From positions 124,001 through 188,000 of the forward strand of contig NZ_JOJM01000006.1 in the NCBI RefSeq assembly GCF_000720325.1: a DNA stretch of 64,000 bases, in the 5' to 3' direction. The DNA is from Streptomyces sp. NRRL B-1347. GTDB taxonomy: Bacteria; Actinomycetota; Actinomycetes; Streptomycetales; Streptomycetaceae. A model generated the notes under the pieces. The model worked only from the letters and a program-made list of their open reading frames with translations. It searched no databases and was not told where the DNA came from. A program made the translations under genes and the position numbers. This document shows, piece after piece, positions 42,433 through 50,568 of the stretch (the stretch's first letter is position 1; every line of letters begins with the position of its first letter).

Positions 42433-43554
42433 CTAGCCGTCGAGGCGGCTGATCGTCGCCGTCGACGCCTCCCTGCGCTCCCGCGCGGCCCGGGCCGTGA
42501 AGTCCGCACCGCGCAGCACGCGTTGTACGTTGCCCCAGGTGAGCGCCCCGATCTCGGCGTCGCTCCAGCCCTGCCCGAGCAGCTCGGCGACGAGCCGCGG
42601 GAAGCGCGAGGCGTCGTCGAGCTCCTCGGGGTGCGCGGCCGTGGTGTCGTACGTCCCGGCGATCCCGACGCACTCCGGCCCGGCGATCCGGCGCACGTGC
42701 TCCAGATGGCTCACGACGTCCCGCACCGAGGTCCCCGTCTGCTCGGCCGCGAGCGGCACCAGACACAGGCCCTTGGCCGCGCCCACGGCGGCGAGGAGCT
42801 CGTCGCCGAGGTTCGCGGGGTGCTCGCGCAGCGCCCGCGCCCCGGACCGGGTGAAGAGGACCGGCGCCCTGGACACCGTGAGCACCCGCCGCGCGGTCCC
42901 CTCCGGCGCCCCGGACAGATCGGCGAGGACGCCGAGCCGGTTCATCTCCCGTACGACCTCCTCGCCGAAGGCGCTCAGGCCGTCCCCGCCCGCCCACGAC
43001 GTGTCGGCGAGCGTGAGGACGCTCAGGCCGAGCGCGTGCAGCGAGCGCAGCGCGCCCAGGGAGTCGCCGATGGCGCGGGCGCTCGCCGGGCCGACGACGG
43101 TGGCGATCCGGCCGTGGTTGCGGGCGTCGGCGGCCTCGGACGCGTCCCGGGCGAGCCGCAGGTCGTCCCCGTGGCGGGTGACGACGTGCCGCACCAGGTC
43201 GAGCTGTTCGAGGGTCGCGCTGACCGCGCGGTCACCGGCGATCTCCTCGGGTACGTGCAGCGACCAGAACTGCGCGCCGACGCCACCCGCTCTCAGCCTT
43301 GGCACATCGGTCTCCAAACAGCTGTCTCCGGACTCCAGGTCGCAGTACGGCAGGCCCCGCAGGGCCCAGGGCAGGCCGCTGTAGCCGTCGGCGACGGGAT
43401 GCTCGGCCAGCAGGGCGCGGGCCTTGGTGGCGGCCTCGTCGAGGCGCGCGTCCGGTTCGGGCTCGGCCGCCCCGGCGCCTGGTACGGCCTCCGGGAGCCG
43501 GTCGAGCTCCCCGGCCTCGGCGGTGGTGTCGAATTCGTCCTGCAGGTCCGCCAT
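42433..43554 (-). CDS. M19 dipeptidase-like pseudoenzyme (metal ligands lost)
   Basis: This 373-residue protein aligns along its whole length with the active M19 dipeptidase at 36938-38134 (shared [63 protein letters not shown]). Every zinc ligand is replaced: H-N-D is Y-S-G at residues 58-60, the Glu loop GAEGGHSI is GPASARAI, DLSHVA is [14 protein letters not shown] is FTRSGARA, and GGDYDG is AGTYDT. It cannot be a metallopeptidase of the normal type. The frame is intact with normal codon use, so it is kept as a protein, perhaps a binding or regulatory one. The ATG is at 43554. A strong terminator separates it from the LCP gene. Confidence 0.85.
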   Translation of the reverse strand: MADLQDEFDTTAEAGELDRLPEAVPGAGAAEPEPDARLDEAATKARALLAEHPVADGYSGLPWALRGLPYCDLESGDSCLETDVPRLRAGGVGAQFWSLHVPEEIAGDRAVSATLEQLDLVRHVVTRHGDDLRLARDASEAADARNHGRIATVVGPASARAIGDSLGALRSLHALGLSVLTLADTSWAGGDGLSAFGEEVVREMNRLGVLADLSGAPEGTARRVLTVSRAPVLFTRSGARALREHPANLGDELLAAVGAAKGLCLVPLAAEQTGTSVRDVVSHLEHVRRIAGPECVGIAGTYDTTAAHPEELDDASRFPRLVAELLGQGWSDAEIGALTWGNVQRVLRGADFTARAARERREASTATISRLDG

Positions 43555-43665
43555 GACAGCTCCGCGGTCCGGTGGGCACTTTCTCGCTGGTCCACCACCG
43601 TCGCACGGAGAGCGCCGGGCTTCGCGGCGGGCGGGGCGTTCGGGGTATGCCGCCGCCGGAACGCC

Positions 43666-43698
43666 GCGGGCCCCGCCGTCGGTGACGGCGGGGCCCGC
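43666..43698 (-). terminator. Terminator of the first LCP gene
   Basis: A perfect 15-bp stem with a 3-base loop (GCGGGCCCCGCCGTC half) lies 18 bases beyond the minus-strand LCP stop. Confidence 0.8.
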
Positions 43699-43715
43699 GG
43701 GCTTCGGGTGTCCGG

Positions 43716-45035
43716 TCAGCTGCCCGACACGGTCACCTTCTCGTCGTTGTTGAGCTGCTCGACGAGCTGCTTGACCTTCGCCTTGTCCCAGACGAGGTTG
43801 CTGCCGACCGAGCCCGAGATCGGCATGTTCATGGACTTGCCGTCGCCGCCCGTGATGCCCTTCATCGCCCAGAACATCGACGCCACGTCGAACAGGCCCA
43901 TGTCCTTGTCGACGATCAGCGTGTCCAGGCCCGCGCCCATCGTGGGGTAGAGCTTGAACGGATTCATGACGGTGCCGGGCGTCGCCACCTGGTGGGCGAG
44001 GGCCGAGAGGAACTTCTGCTGGTTCTTCGTACGCTCCAGGTCGCTGCCGAAGGCGTGCCGGGTGCGGACGAAGGCGAGCGCCTCCTGGCCGCTCAGCTTC
44101 TGCTTGCCCGCCTTGAAGTCGGCGCCCGACCACTTGTCCTTGAAGTCCTTCGGGATGTTCATCTCGACGCCGCCGACCGAGTCCACGATCTTCGCGAAGC
44201 CGCCGAAGCCGATCTCCGCGTAGTGGTCGATGCGCAGGCCCGTGTTGGCCTCGACGGTACGGACGAGCAGCTCGGGGCCGTCCTCGGCGTACGCGGCGTT
44301 CAGCTTCGTCTGGCGGCCCGTGGCCGGGTAGAGCTTGCCGGACTCGGCGCCCTTGAAGGACGGGATCGTGACGTTCGAGTCGCGCGGCAGCGAGATCATC
44401 GTGTTCCCGCCGTCGTCCGCGACGTGCAGGATCATCATCGAGTCGGTGCGCTTGCCCTCGGCGGAGCCGGTGTGGAGCTTCTTCTTCTCCTCGTCGGACA
44501 TGCCCGCGCGGCTGTCCGAGCCGACGATCAGGTAGTTCGTGCCCTTGCCGCCCGCGGGCCGCTCGATCACCTTCGACAGGTCGACCTCGCGCTTGAGCTT
44601 GGAGTCCGCCCAGAAGTACGTGCTCACGGAGACCACGATCAGCACGGCGAGGAACGTGACCAGGCCCCAGGTGATCCGCTTCTTCCAGTTCACCGGGGGC
44701 TTCGGGCGCGGCGGGGCCTGCGGGCCGCGCGGTCCCTGGGGGCCGCCGGGGGCCTGGCCGCGGCCGGACGGCTGGCCGTACACCTGTCCGGTGTTGTAGC
44801 CGCTGTCGTAGCCCTCGGGGCCGCCGGGGCCCTGGGCGTGCTGCTGGCCCGGCTGGGCCCGCTGGTCGCGGTACAGGTCGTCGTACACGTCGTCGTCGTA
44901 CGAGGGCTGGCGCGGGACCCCGTCGGGCCGCTGGACGTGGCGCATCACGCGGGCGCCGTCGGGCTGTGCGCTGCCGCTGCCGTACCCGTGACGGTCTCCG
45001 TTGTTGCCGTTCCGCGCGTCTGGCCAATCGCTCAT
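43716..45035 (-). CDS. LytR-CpsA-Psr protein 1
   Basis: A 439-residue LCP protein. The N-terminal 115 residues are cytosolic, disordered, Gly/Pro/Gln-rich. One membrane helix follows (about 122-142), then the extracellular LCP domain with VGSDSR, the RTDSMMI Asp, SLPRDS, KLNAAYA and AFVRTRH. LCP enzymes transfer lipid-linked glycopolymers to peptidoglycan. There is no C-terminal LytR_C domain, unlike LCP proteins 2-4 here. The ATG at 45035 is chosen because the low-complexity tail begins there. It is divergent from the thioesterase gene. Confidence 0.9.
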   Translation of the reverse strand: MSDWPDARNGNNGDRHGYGSGSAQPDGARVMRHVQRPDGVPRQPSYDDDVYDDLYRDQRAQPGQQHAQGPGGPEGYDSGYNTGQVYGQPSGRGQAPGGPQGPRGPQAPPRPKPPVNWKKRITWGLVTFLAVLIVVSVSTYFWADSKLKREVDLSKVIERPAGGKGTNYLIVGSDSRAGMSDEEKKKLHTGSAEGKRTDSMMILHVADDGGNTMISLPRDSNVTIPSFKGAESGKLYPATGRQTKLNAAYAEDGPELLVRTVEANTGLRIDHYAEIGFGGFAKIVDSVGGVEMNIPKDFKDKWSGADFKAGKQKLSGQEALAFVRTRHAFGSDLERTKNQQKFLSALAHQVATPGTVMNPFKLYPTMGAGLDTLIVDKDMGLFDVASMFWAMKGITGGDGKSMNMPISGSVGSNLVWDKAKVKQLVEQLNNDEKVTVSGS

Positions 45036-45151
45036 GTGGCTTAGTGTGCAGTGCCGCACGCCGTGCCTTACAGGGAGGGCGTGATTTCGGGTCACGCCTG
45101 TTGCAGAGCTGTGGCAATGCGCCCGTAACCGGCACAGTGCCCCCGCCGACA

Positions 45152-45157
45152 TAGGGT
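45152..45157 (+). promoter_or_regulatory. -10 box for a leaderless thioesterase mRNA
   Basis: TAGGGT ends seven bases before the ATG at 45165, so transcription would begin at the start codon. No good -35 box is visible. Confidence 0.45.
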
Positions 45158-45164
45158 GGAGGGC

Positions 45165-45713
45165 ATGACAGATCAGGCCACTGGTCCGGAGTCGGAGATT
45201 CCGGGCAAGCCGACCTCGGTGTCCCGCACCACCCTCAGCCACATCATGACCCACGCCGACACCAACCTCCTCGGCACGGTGCACGGTGGCGTGATCATGA
45301 AGCTCGTGGACGACGCGGCCGGCGCGGTCGCCGGGCGCCACTCCGGCGGGCCCGCGGTCACCGCGTCCATGGACGAGATGGCCTTCCTCTCACCCGTGCG
45401 CGTCGGCGACCTCGTACATGTGAAAGCGCAGGTCAACTGGACCGGACGGACCTCCATGGAGGTCGGCGTACGGGTGCTCGCCGAGCGCTGGAACGAGTCG
45501 ACGCCCGCGCAGCAGGTGGGCTCCGCGTACCTCGTCTTCGCCGCGGTCGACGCCGACGGCAAGCCGCGGCTCGTGCCGCCGGTGCTGCCCGAGACCGACC
45601 GCGACCGGCGCCGCTACCAGGAGGCCCAGATCCGCCGCACCCACCGCCTGGCGCGGCGCCGGGCCATCAAGGACCTCCGCGAGGCCCGGGCCCGGGAGGG
45701 CTACGACGACTGA
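45165..45713 (+). CDS. Hotdog-fold acyl-CoA thioesterase
   Basis: A 182-residue protein of the YciA/BACH-type acyl-CoA thioesterase group, hydrolysing acyl-CoA to acid and CoA. The hotdog helix motif is intact: MTHADTNLLGTVHGGVIMKLVDDAAG, with the catalytic Asp in VDDAA, followed by DEMAFLSPVRVGD and V-x-A-x-V-N-W-T-G-R-T-S-M-E-V. The tail is highly basic. The ATG fits a leaderless transcript; a GTG nine bases upstream is less likely. No substrate clue from neighbours. Confidence 0.88.
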   Translation: MTDQATGPESEIPGKPTSVSRTTLSHIMTHADTNLLGTVHGGVIMKLVDDAAGAVAGRHSGGPAVTASMDEMAFLSPVRVGDLVHVKAQVNWTGRTSMEVGVRVLAERWNESTPAQQVGSAYLVFAAVDADGKPRLVPPVLPETDRDRRRYQEAQIRRTHRLARRRAIKDLREARAREGYDD

Positions 45714-45958
45714 CCCGGGGGGCCGGGGCCCTGCCCTCCTTTTCCCACCCGCCCACCCGTCTCTCCCCGGCTTCGCGCGGCCGGACCCCGACGCGGAGCG
45801 CTGCGGGTGGTGCTCCCGTTGTCCGCCGCTGCCGCGGTGGTTTCCCGGCCGCCCCACCGTGTCTCCCGGGCTGCGCGAGGCCCTGTCCGATGCGGGCAGG
45901 TGAGTGGGACTGTCCCGGCGCGCGAAGCGCGGCACCGGGGAGGGGGCCCGGCGCAGGG

Positions 45959-47506
45959 CTATGGGCAGACGACCTGGTCGCCGGTGATGGCGCCGAATTC
46001 GCCCTGGTGGGCGTCCTGCGCCCGGACCGCCCTGACGCCCCGGAAGTCCGCCCCCGCAAGGACCTTCAGCAGCGGCCCCTGCCCGTTCACCCGCCGCATC
46101 TCGCAGCCGGGCAGCGCCGTGGCCAGGGACTTCGCGGAGCGGTCCCAGCGCGGGTCGTAGGCGACGACCGTACGGGCGAGCGGCCCGGCGCCGGGGGCGA
46201 GCGGGACGGAGCCGGGCACCCCGGTGGTGCGGAAGCCGGACCTCCGTAGCGCCGAGTCGACCCGCCGCCCGAGCCCGGACGTCCGCGTGCCGTTGTCCAC
46301 CTGCACCCGGATCTGCTCCGGGGACACCGGCACGAGCGCCACCTTCCGCCGCTCCTGGTGCGGAGCCAGCGGCTTGTCGTCGCGCAGCGCCTGGAACAGC
46401 TTCGCGGACTTCTCCGGGTCCCACTTCAGCGTCGACCCGACGCCGGGGATCAGCTGCCCCTTGCGGGCCAGCGGCACGGTCGTGAACTCCGACGACGACG
46501 GCGAGAAGTTCCGCATGGCCCGGCCGAGCGCCAGCATGTCCTCCGTGCCGAAGCCCTTGTCGGCCCGCACGGAGCCGAGCAGCGTCTTCGTGACGTCACG
46601 GAACTTGACCGGATTCAACAGCACGCCGCTGCTCGTCGCCTTCGCGATGAGCGCCGCGAGGAACCGCTGCTGGCGCTGCATCCGCCCGAGGTCGGCGGCC
46701 CCGTCGATGTGCCGCGACCGTACGTACTGAAGCGCCTCGCCGCCGCCCAGCTGGTGGGTGCCGACGGGCAGGTCGAGGCCGGTGTAGGTGTCCTTCAGGG
46801 GGCGCGCGGTGCAGATCTCCACGCCGCCGACGACGTCGACCGTCTTCATGAAGCTGGTGAAGTCGACCTCCAGATAGTGGTCGATCTTCACCTTGGTCAT
46901 GCGCTCGACCGTGCGGACCGTGAGGTTCGGGCCGCCCTCCGCGTACGCCGCGTTGATCTTCACGGGGTGCGACCTGTGGTGCTTGCGCGAGTTCTGGTCG
47001 ACGTGCGGGGGCAGCTCCGCGTACGAGTCCCGGGGCAGGCTGACCACGCTGGCGCGCTCCCGGTCGTCCGAGATGTGCACGATCATGATCGTGTCCGTGC
47101 AGTGGCAGGGCGCGCCGCCCAGCCGGTACTTCTGCTTCTCCGCGCGGCTGATCTTGTCGCGCCCGTCCGTGCCAACGAGCAGCACGTTCGTACCGTGGCT
47201 GCCCTCGGGCCGGTTCTTCATGTCCTTGAAGGCGTCGACGCGCCGGATGCCGGTGTCCAGGCTGGAGACCACGGAGTGCCCGATCCCGGCGGCACCGAGC
47301 ACCGTGACGGACAGCGCCGTCGTGATCCGCATCGCCCAGCGTGGCCGCCCCCTCCGCCTGGCCGCCGGTCGCACCGGGGGGCGCGGCGGCCGCGGCGGGT
47401 GGGGCCGGCGCGGGGGCGGGGCGGGGGAGCGGTGCGGTGCGGGCACGTGCGAGGACACCTCCGCGGTCGCGGCTTGAGCCGGGGGACGCCAGAACCGTAG
47501 GCCCAT
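45959..47506 (-). CDS. LytR-CpsA-Psr protein 2, with LytR_C domain
   Basis: A 515-residue LCP protein. A Pro/Arg-rich cytosolic N-terminus (about 55 residues) precedes a membrane helix (about 58-80). The LCP domain has VGTDGRD, CTDTIMI, SLPRDS, KINAAYA and VRSRH. A C-terminal LytR_C domain (VQVDNGTRTSGLGRRVDSALRRSGFRTTG) follows, thought to sense or bind wall components. The frame is open far upstream, but the ATG at 47506 is where sensible coding begins. It is divergent from a GT2 glycosyltransferase by 138 bases. Confidence 0.88.
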   Translation of the reverse strand: MGLRFWRPPAQAATAEVSSHVPAPHRSPAPPPRRPHPPRPPRPPVRPAARRRGRPRWAMRITTALSVTVLGAAGIGHSVVSSLDTGIRRVDAFKDMKNRPEGSHGTNVLLVGTDGRDKISRAEKQKYRLGGAPCHCTDTIMIVHISDDRERASVVSLPRDSYAELPPHVDQNSRKHHRSHPVKINAAYAEGGPNLTVRTVERMTKVKIDHYLEVDFTSFMKTVDVVGGVEICTARPLKDTYTGLDLPVGTHQLGGGEALQYVRSRHIDGAADLGRMQRQQRFLAALIAKATSSGVLLNPVKFRDVTKTLLGSVRADKGFGTEDMLALGRAMRNFSPSSSEFTTVPLARKGQLIPGVGSTLKWDPEKSAKLFQALRDDKPLAPHQERRKVALVPVSPEQIRVQVDNGTRTSGLGRRVDSALRRSGFRTTGVPGSVPLAPGAGPLARTVVAYDPRWDRSAKSLATALPGCEMRRVNGQGPLLKVLAGADFRGVRAVRAQDAHQGEFGAITGDQVVCP

Positions 47507-47644
47507 ACGATCTGCGGCCCGGGGTAGCGACCCGGACGGCGCGCGCCCGTGTCCCCCGTTCGCGGTAACGTGACGCCCGATGCTGCACTTTCCGGGGGCG
47601 TCCCCCGGGATCCCGGGCCGCGAGACGAGAAGGAAACTCCGCAC

Positions 47645-48700
47645 GTGAATTCTGACGGTCAGCCTCCCGCCGTCTCCGTGATCATGCCGGTCCTCAATGA
47701 GGAGCGGCATCTGCGCGAAGCCGTCCACGCGATCCTCAAGCAGGAGTACGCGGGTGAGATGGAGGTCGTCGTCGCACTCGGCCCCTCCACCGACCGCACG
47801 GACGAGATCGCCGCCGAGCTGGTCGCCGAGACCGCATCTGATCAACGCGTCCGCGTGCACACGGTCCCGAACCCCACGGGGCGTACGCCCGCGGCCCTGA
47901 ACGCGGCGATCAAGGCCTCGCGTCACCCGATCGTGGTGCGCGTCGACGGCCATGCCGCGCTCTCGCCGGGTTACATCACGACCGCGGTGCGCCTCCTGGA
48001 GGAGACCGGCGCGATGAACGTCGGCGGCATCATGCACGCCGAGGGCGAGAACGACTGGGAGCACGCCGTCGCCGCCGCCATGACCTCGAAGATCGGCGTG
48101 GGGAACGCCGCCTTCCACACGGGCGGCGACGCCCAGCAGGCCGAGACGGTCTATCTGGGCGTCTTCCGCCGCGAGGCCCTCGAACAGCAGGGCGGCTACA
48201 ACGAGGAGTTCATCCGCGCCCAGGACTGGGAGCTGAACTTCCGCATCCGCGAGGCGGGCGGCCTCATCTGGTTCTCGCCGGAGCTGAAGGTCTCCTACCG
48301 GCCGCGCCCGAGCGTGAAGGCCCTCGCCAAGCAGTACAAGGACTACGGCCGCTGGCGGCACGTCGTCGCCCGCTACCACGAGGGCTCCATCAACCTGCGC
48401 TACCTCGCGCCGCCGACGGCCGTGTGCGCCATCGCCGCGGGCCTGGTCGTGGGCGCCGCCCTGACGCCGTGGGGCCTGGTGATCCCCGGCGGCTATCTGG
48501 CGGCCATCGCCGCCGGTTCCGTGCCCGCGGGCAAGGGACTGCCCCTGAAGGCGCGCCTGCAGATCCCGGTGGCCCTCGCGACGATGCACATGTCGTGGGG
48601 CTGGGGATTCCTCACCAGCCCCCGCTCGCTCGCCAAGAAGGTCATCGCCTCGCGCCGCCCCGCGGTCATCGGCACGGACCGGAAGCCCCAGGAAGCCTGA
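47645..48700 (+). CDS. GT2-family glycosyltransferase
   Basis: A 351-residue glycosyltransferase. The GT-A fold is complete: VSVIMPVLNEERHL at the N-terminus, ALGPSTDRT, the DxD-like VRVDGHA (about 97-104), and RAQDWELNFRIREAGG with the catalytic-base region. A C-terminal hydrophobic pair (about 270-310) suggests membrane attachment. It likely transfers a sugar from a nucleotide sugar to a lipid-linked acceptor at the inner membrane face. Flanked by LCP genes on both sides, it probably builds a polymer that LCP proteins attach (inference). The GTG at 47645 has AAGGAA upstream. Confidence 0.88.
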   Translation: MNSDGQPPAVSVIMPVLNEERHLREAVHAILKQEYAGEMEVVVALGPSTDRTDEIAAELVAETASDQRVRVHTVPNPTGRTPAALNAAIKASRHPIVVRVDGHAALSPGYITTAVRLLEETGAMNVGGIMHAEGENDWEHAVAAAMTSKIGVGNAAFHTGGDAQQAETVYLGVFRREALEQQGGYNEEFIRAQDWELNFRIREAGGLIWFSPELKVSYRPRPSVKALAKQYKDYGRWRHVVARYHEGSINLRYLAPPTAVCAIAAGLVVGAALTPWGLVIPGGYLAAIAAGSVPAGKGLPLKARLQIPVALATMHMSWGWGFLTSPRSLAKKVIASRRPAVIGTDRKPQEA

Positions 48701-48733
48701 TCCGGGGCCGGAGCAGGGACCCGGACTCCCGCC

Positions 48734-50425
48734 TCACCAGGTGAAGTTCGGGTCCACCTTCATACAGGCCTTCTTGTCGGAGCCGTTCAGGGCGTCCGCC
48801 GACTTCGGCGTCGAGTCGTCCTGCTTCTTCGACTTCTCCGGCTTGTCGCCCGTGCGCCAGTCGGCGCCCACGACCAGCGTGACGCCGGAGACGTCGGTCG
48901 ACCTCTTGGCCGCGCTCAGTGGCAGGCCGAGGGACTTCGCGACCCGCTGGGCGTCGCCCTCCAGGTCCACCGTCGGATAGCGGACCACCGTCCTGGCCTC
49001 CGTGAGGGCCGTCGCCGTGTCCGGCGCCGCCTTGGTGAAGCCCCCGGCCGCGAGCAGCTGCGCGACCGCGCTCGCCCGGCCGCTGACCGGCGGCTCGGTG
49101 GCCGTGCGGGTGCCGTTCTGGATCTGCACCGCGATGTCGGCGTCCGGCGCTGCCGGGTCGTCGGACGGCTTCTCCTTCGCCTTCTTCTCCTTCTTGTCCT
49201 TGCCGTCCAGGGAGATGTCGTCGCGTACGAGGCGGAACAGCTGCTCGGCATCGCCCGGCTTGGGCACCACGCGCGAACCGGAGTACTCGAACGGCATCGT
49301 GGTCATCGTCGTGCGCTCCGGCGAGACCTTCTTCAGCTCGTTGCCGAGGTCGTAGAGCTTCAGGACCGAGCCGAGGCCCGGGTCGACCTTCAGGGCCTTC
49401 GTGGCGTTCTCGGCGAGCTTGCGCAGCCGGTTGGGGCTGGTCAGGCTCGCGTTGTCGCGGAGCGTGCGGACCAGCGAGTTCATGTACATGTGCTGGGCCT
49501 TGGCGCGGCCGATGTCGCTGCCGTCCTCGAAGCCGTAGCGCGTGCGCAGCCACTGGAGCGCCTGCTCGCCCTGGATCTTCGAGGTGCCCTTGGGCAGCTT
49601 CAGGCCGGAGCCCTTGCCCGCGCTGGTGCGCGAGTGGATGTTCTTGTCCACGCACACGGGGACGCCGCCGATGGCGTCGGCCATCGACACCACGCCGGAG
49701 AAGTCGACCATCATGAAGTGGTCGATGCGGATGTTGGTCAGCTTCTCCCAGGTGGCGACCGTGCAGCCGGGGCCGCCGCGCCCCAGGGACTCGTTCGTCA
49801 TCGTGCGCGGCCCGGTCTCCTCGTACACCTTGCCGTCGTCCGGGTCCGTGCACTTGGGGATCGTCAGGAGCGTGTCGCGGGGCATGCTGATCATCGACAT
49901 GTTGCTGCGGTCCGCCGAGAGGTGGAGCAGCATCTGCACGTCCGCGAGCGGAGGGCCGCCGAAGGTGTCCTTGGCGCCGCCGAGCTTCTGGTTCTCCTTG
50001 GAGTCCCGCGCGTCCGAGCCGATCAGGAGGATGTTCAGCGGGGTCTGGCCCTCGGCGTTGGGCGTGGGCGCGGGCGCCCGGTGGTCGCCCAGGTTCAGGT
50101 CGTCGGTCTCCAGGTTGCTGTTGAGGTGCTGGTAGTACAGGTATCCGGCGCCGGCCGTGCCGAGTATCAGCACCGCGAGGACGGTCGCCGACCAGCGGAG
50201 CACGCGCCGTTTGCGCCGGGGTGCCGCGCGCCGCGTACGGCTGGTGGAGCCCTTGGCCCCTTTTCTGTGGGGCCGCTGCTTGCCCTCGGTGTCCCGCGCG
50301 CTCGGCTTCGCGTCCCCGGTGTCGCTCTCCGGACCGCCGCCTACCGCGCGGGACCGCTCACTCGTGGCGTCGTGAGTGTCCGCCCCCGAGGACACTCCCT
50401 CCCCACGCACGCTGTTCTGCCCCAT
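48734..50425 (-). CDS. LytR-CpsA-Psr protein 3, with LytR_C domain
   Basis: A 563-residue LCP protein with a charged cytosolic N-terminus (about 72 residues), a membrane helix (about 77-97), an LCP domain (IGSDARD, SMPRDT, TNESLGRGG, WLRTRYGFEDGSDIGR) and a LytR_C domain (VQIQNGTRTATEP onward). The usual T-D-T/S metal-site segment reads ADVQ, a departure from the others that may alter activity. The C-terminus is Lys/Asp-rich. The ATG at 50425 has GGGAGG upstream. It is convergent with the GT2 gene and probably co-transcribed from the LCP4 side. Confidence 0.88.
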   Translation of the reverse strand: MGQNSVRGEGVSSGADTHDATSERSRAVGGGPESDTGDAKPSARDTEGKQRPHRKGAKGSTSRTRRAAPRRKRRVLRWSATVLAVLILGTAGAGYLYYQHLNSNLETDDLNLGDHRAPAPTPNAEGQTPLNILLIGSDARDSKENQKLGGAKDTFGGPPLADVQMLLHLSADRSNMSMISMPRDTLLTIPKCTDPDDGKVYEETGPRTMTNESLGRGGPGCTVATWEKLTNIRIDHFMMVDFSGVVSMADAIGGVPVCVDKNIHSRTSAGKGSGLKLPKGTSKIQGEQALQWLRTRYGFEDGSDIGRAKAQHMYMNSLVRTLRDNASLTSPNRLRKLAENATKALKVDPGLGSVLKLYDLGNELKKVSPERTTMTTMPFEYSGSRVVPKPGDAEQLFRLVRDDISLDGKDKKEKKAKEKPSDDPAAPDADIAVQIQNGTRTATEPPVSGRASAVAQLLAAGGFTKAAPDTATALTEARTVVRYPTVDLEGDAQRVAKSLGLPLSAAKRSTDVSGVTLVVGADWRTGDKPEKSKKQDDSTPKSADALNGSDKKACMKVDPNFTW

Positions 50426-50568
50426 CCCCTGTCCCTCCCCGCCGTGCTTCCCAAGTGTGGCTCACCCGCTGCCACTTGCGGCGAGCTGCCGCCGCCCCGG
50501 CAGTCGGCGCGGTATGTCACGCTTCAACCACCGGGGCGTTCTGTGAGACGTGAAACGAACGCCTCAGG

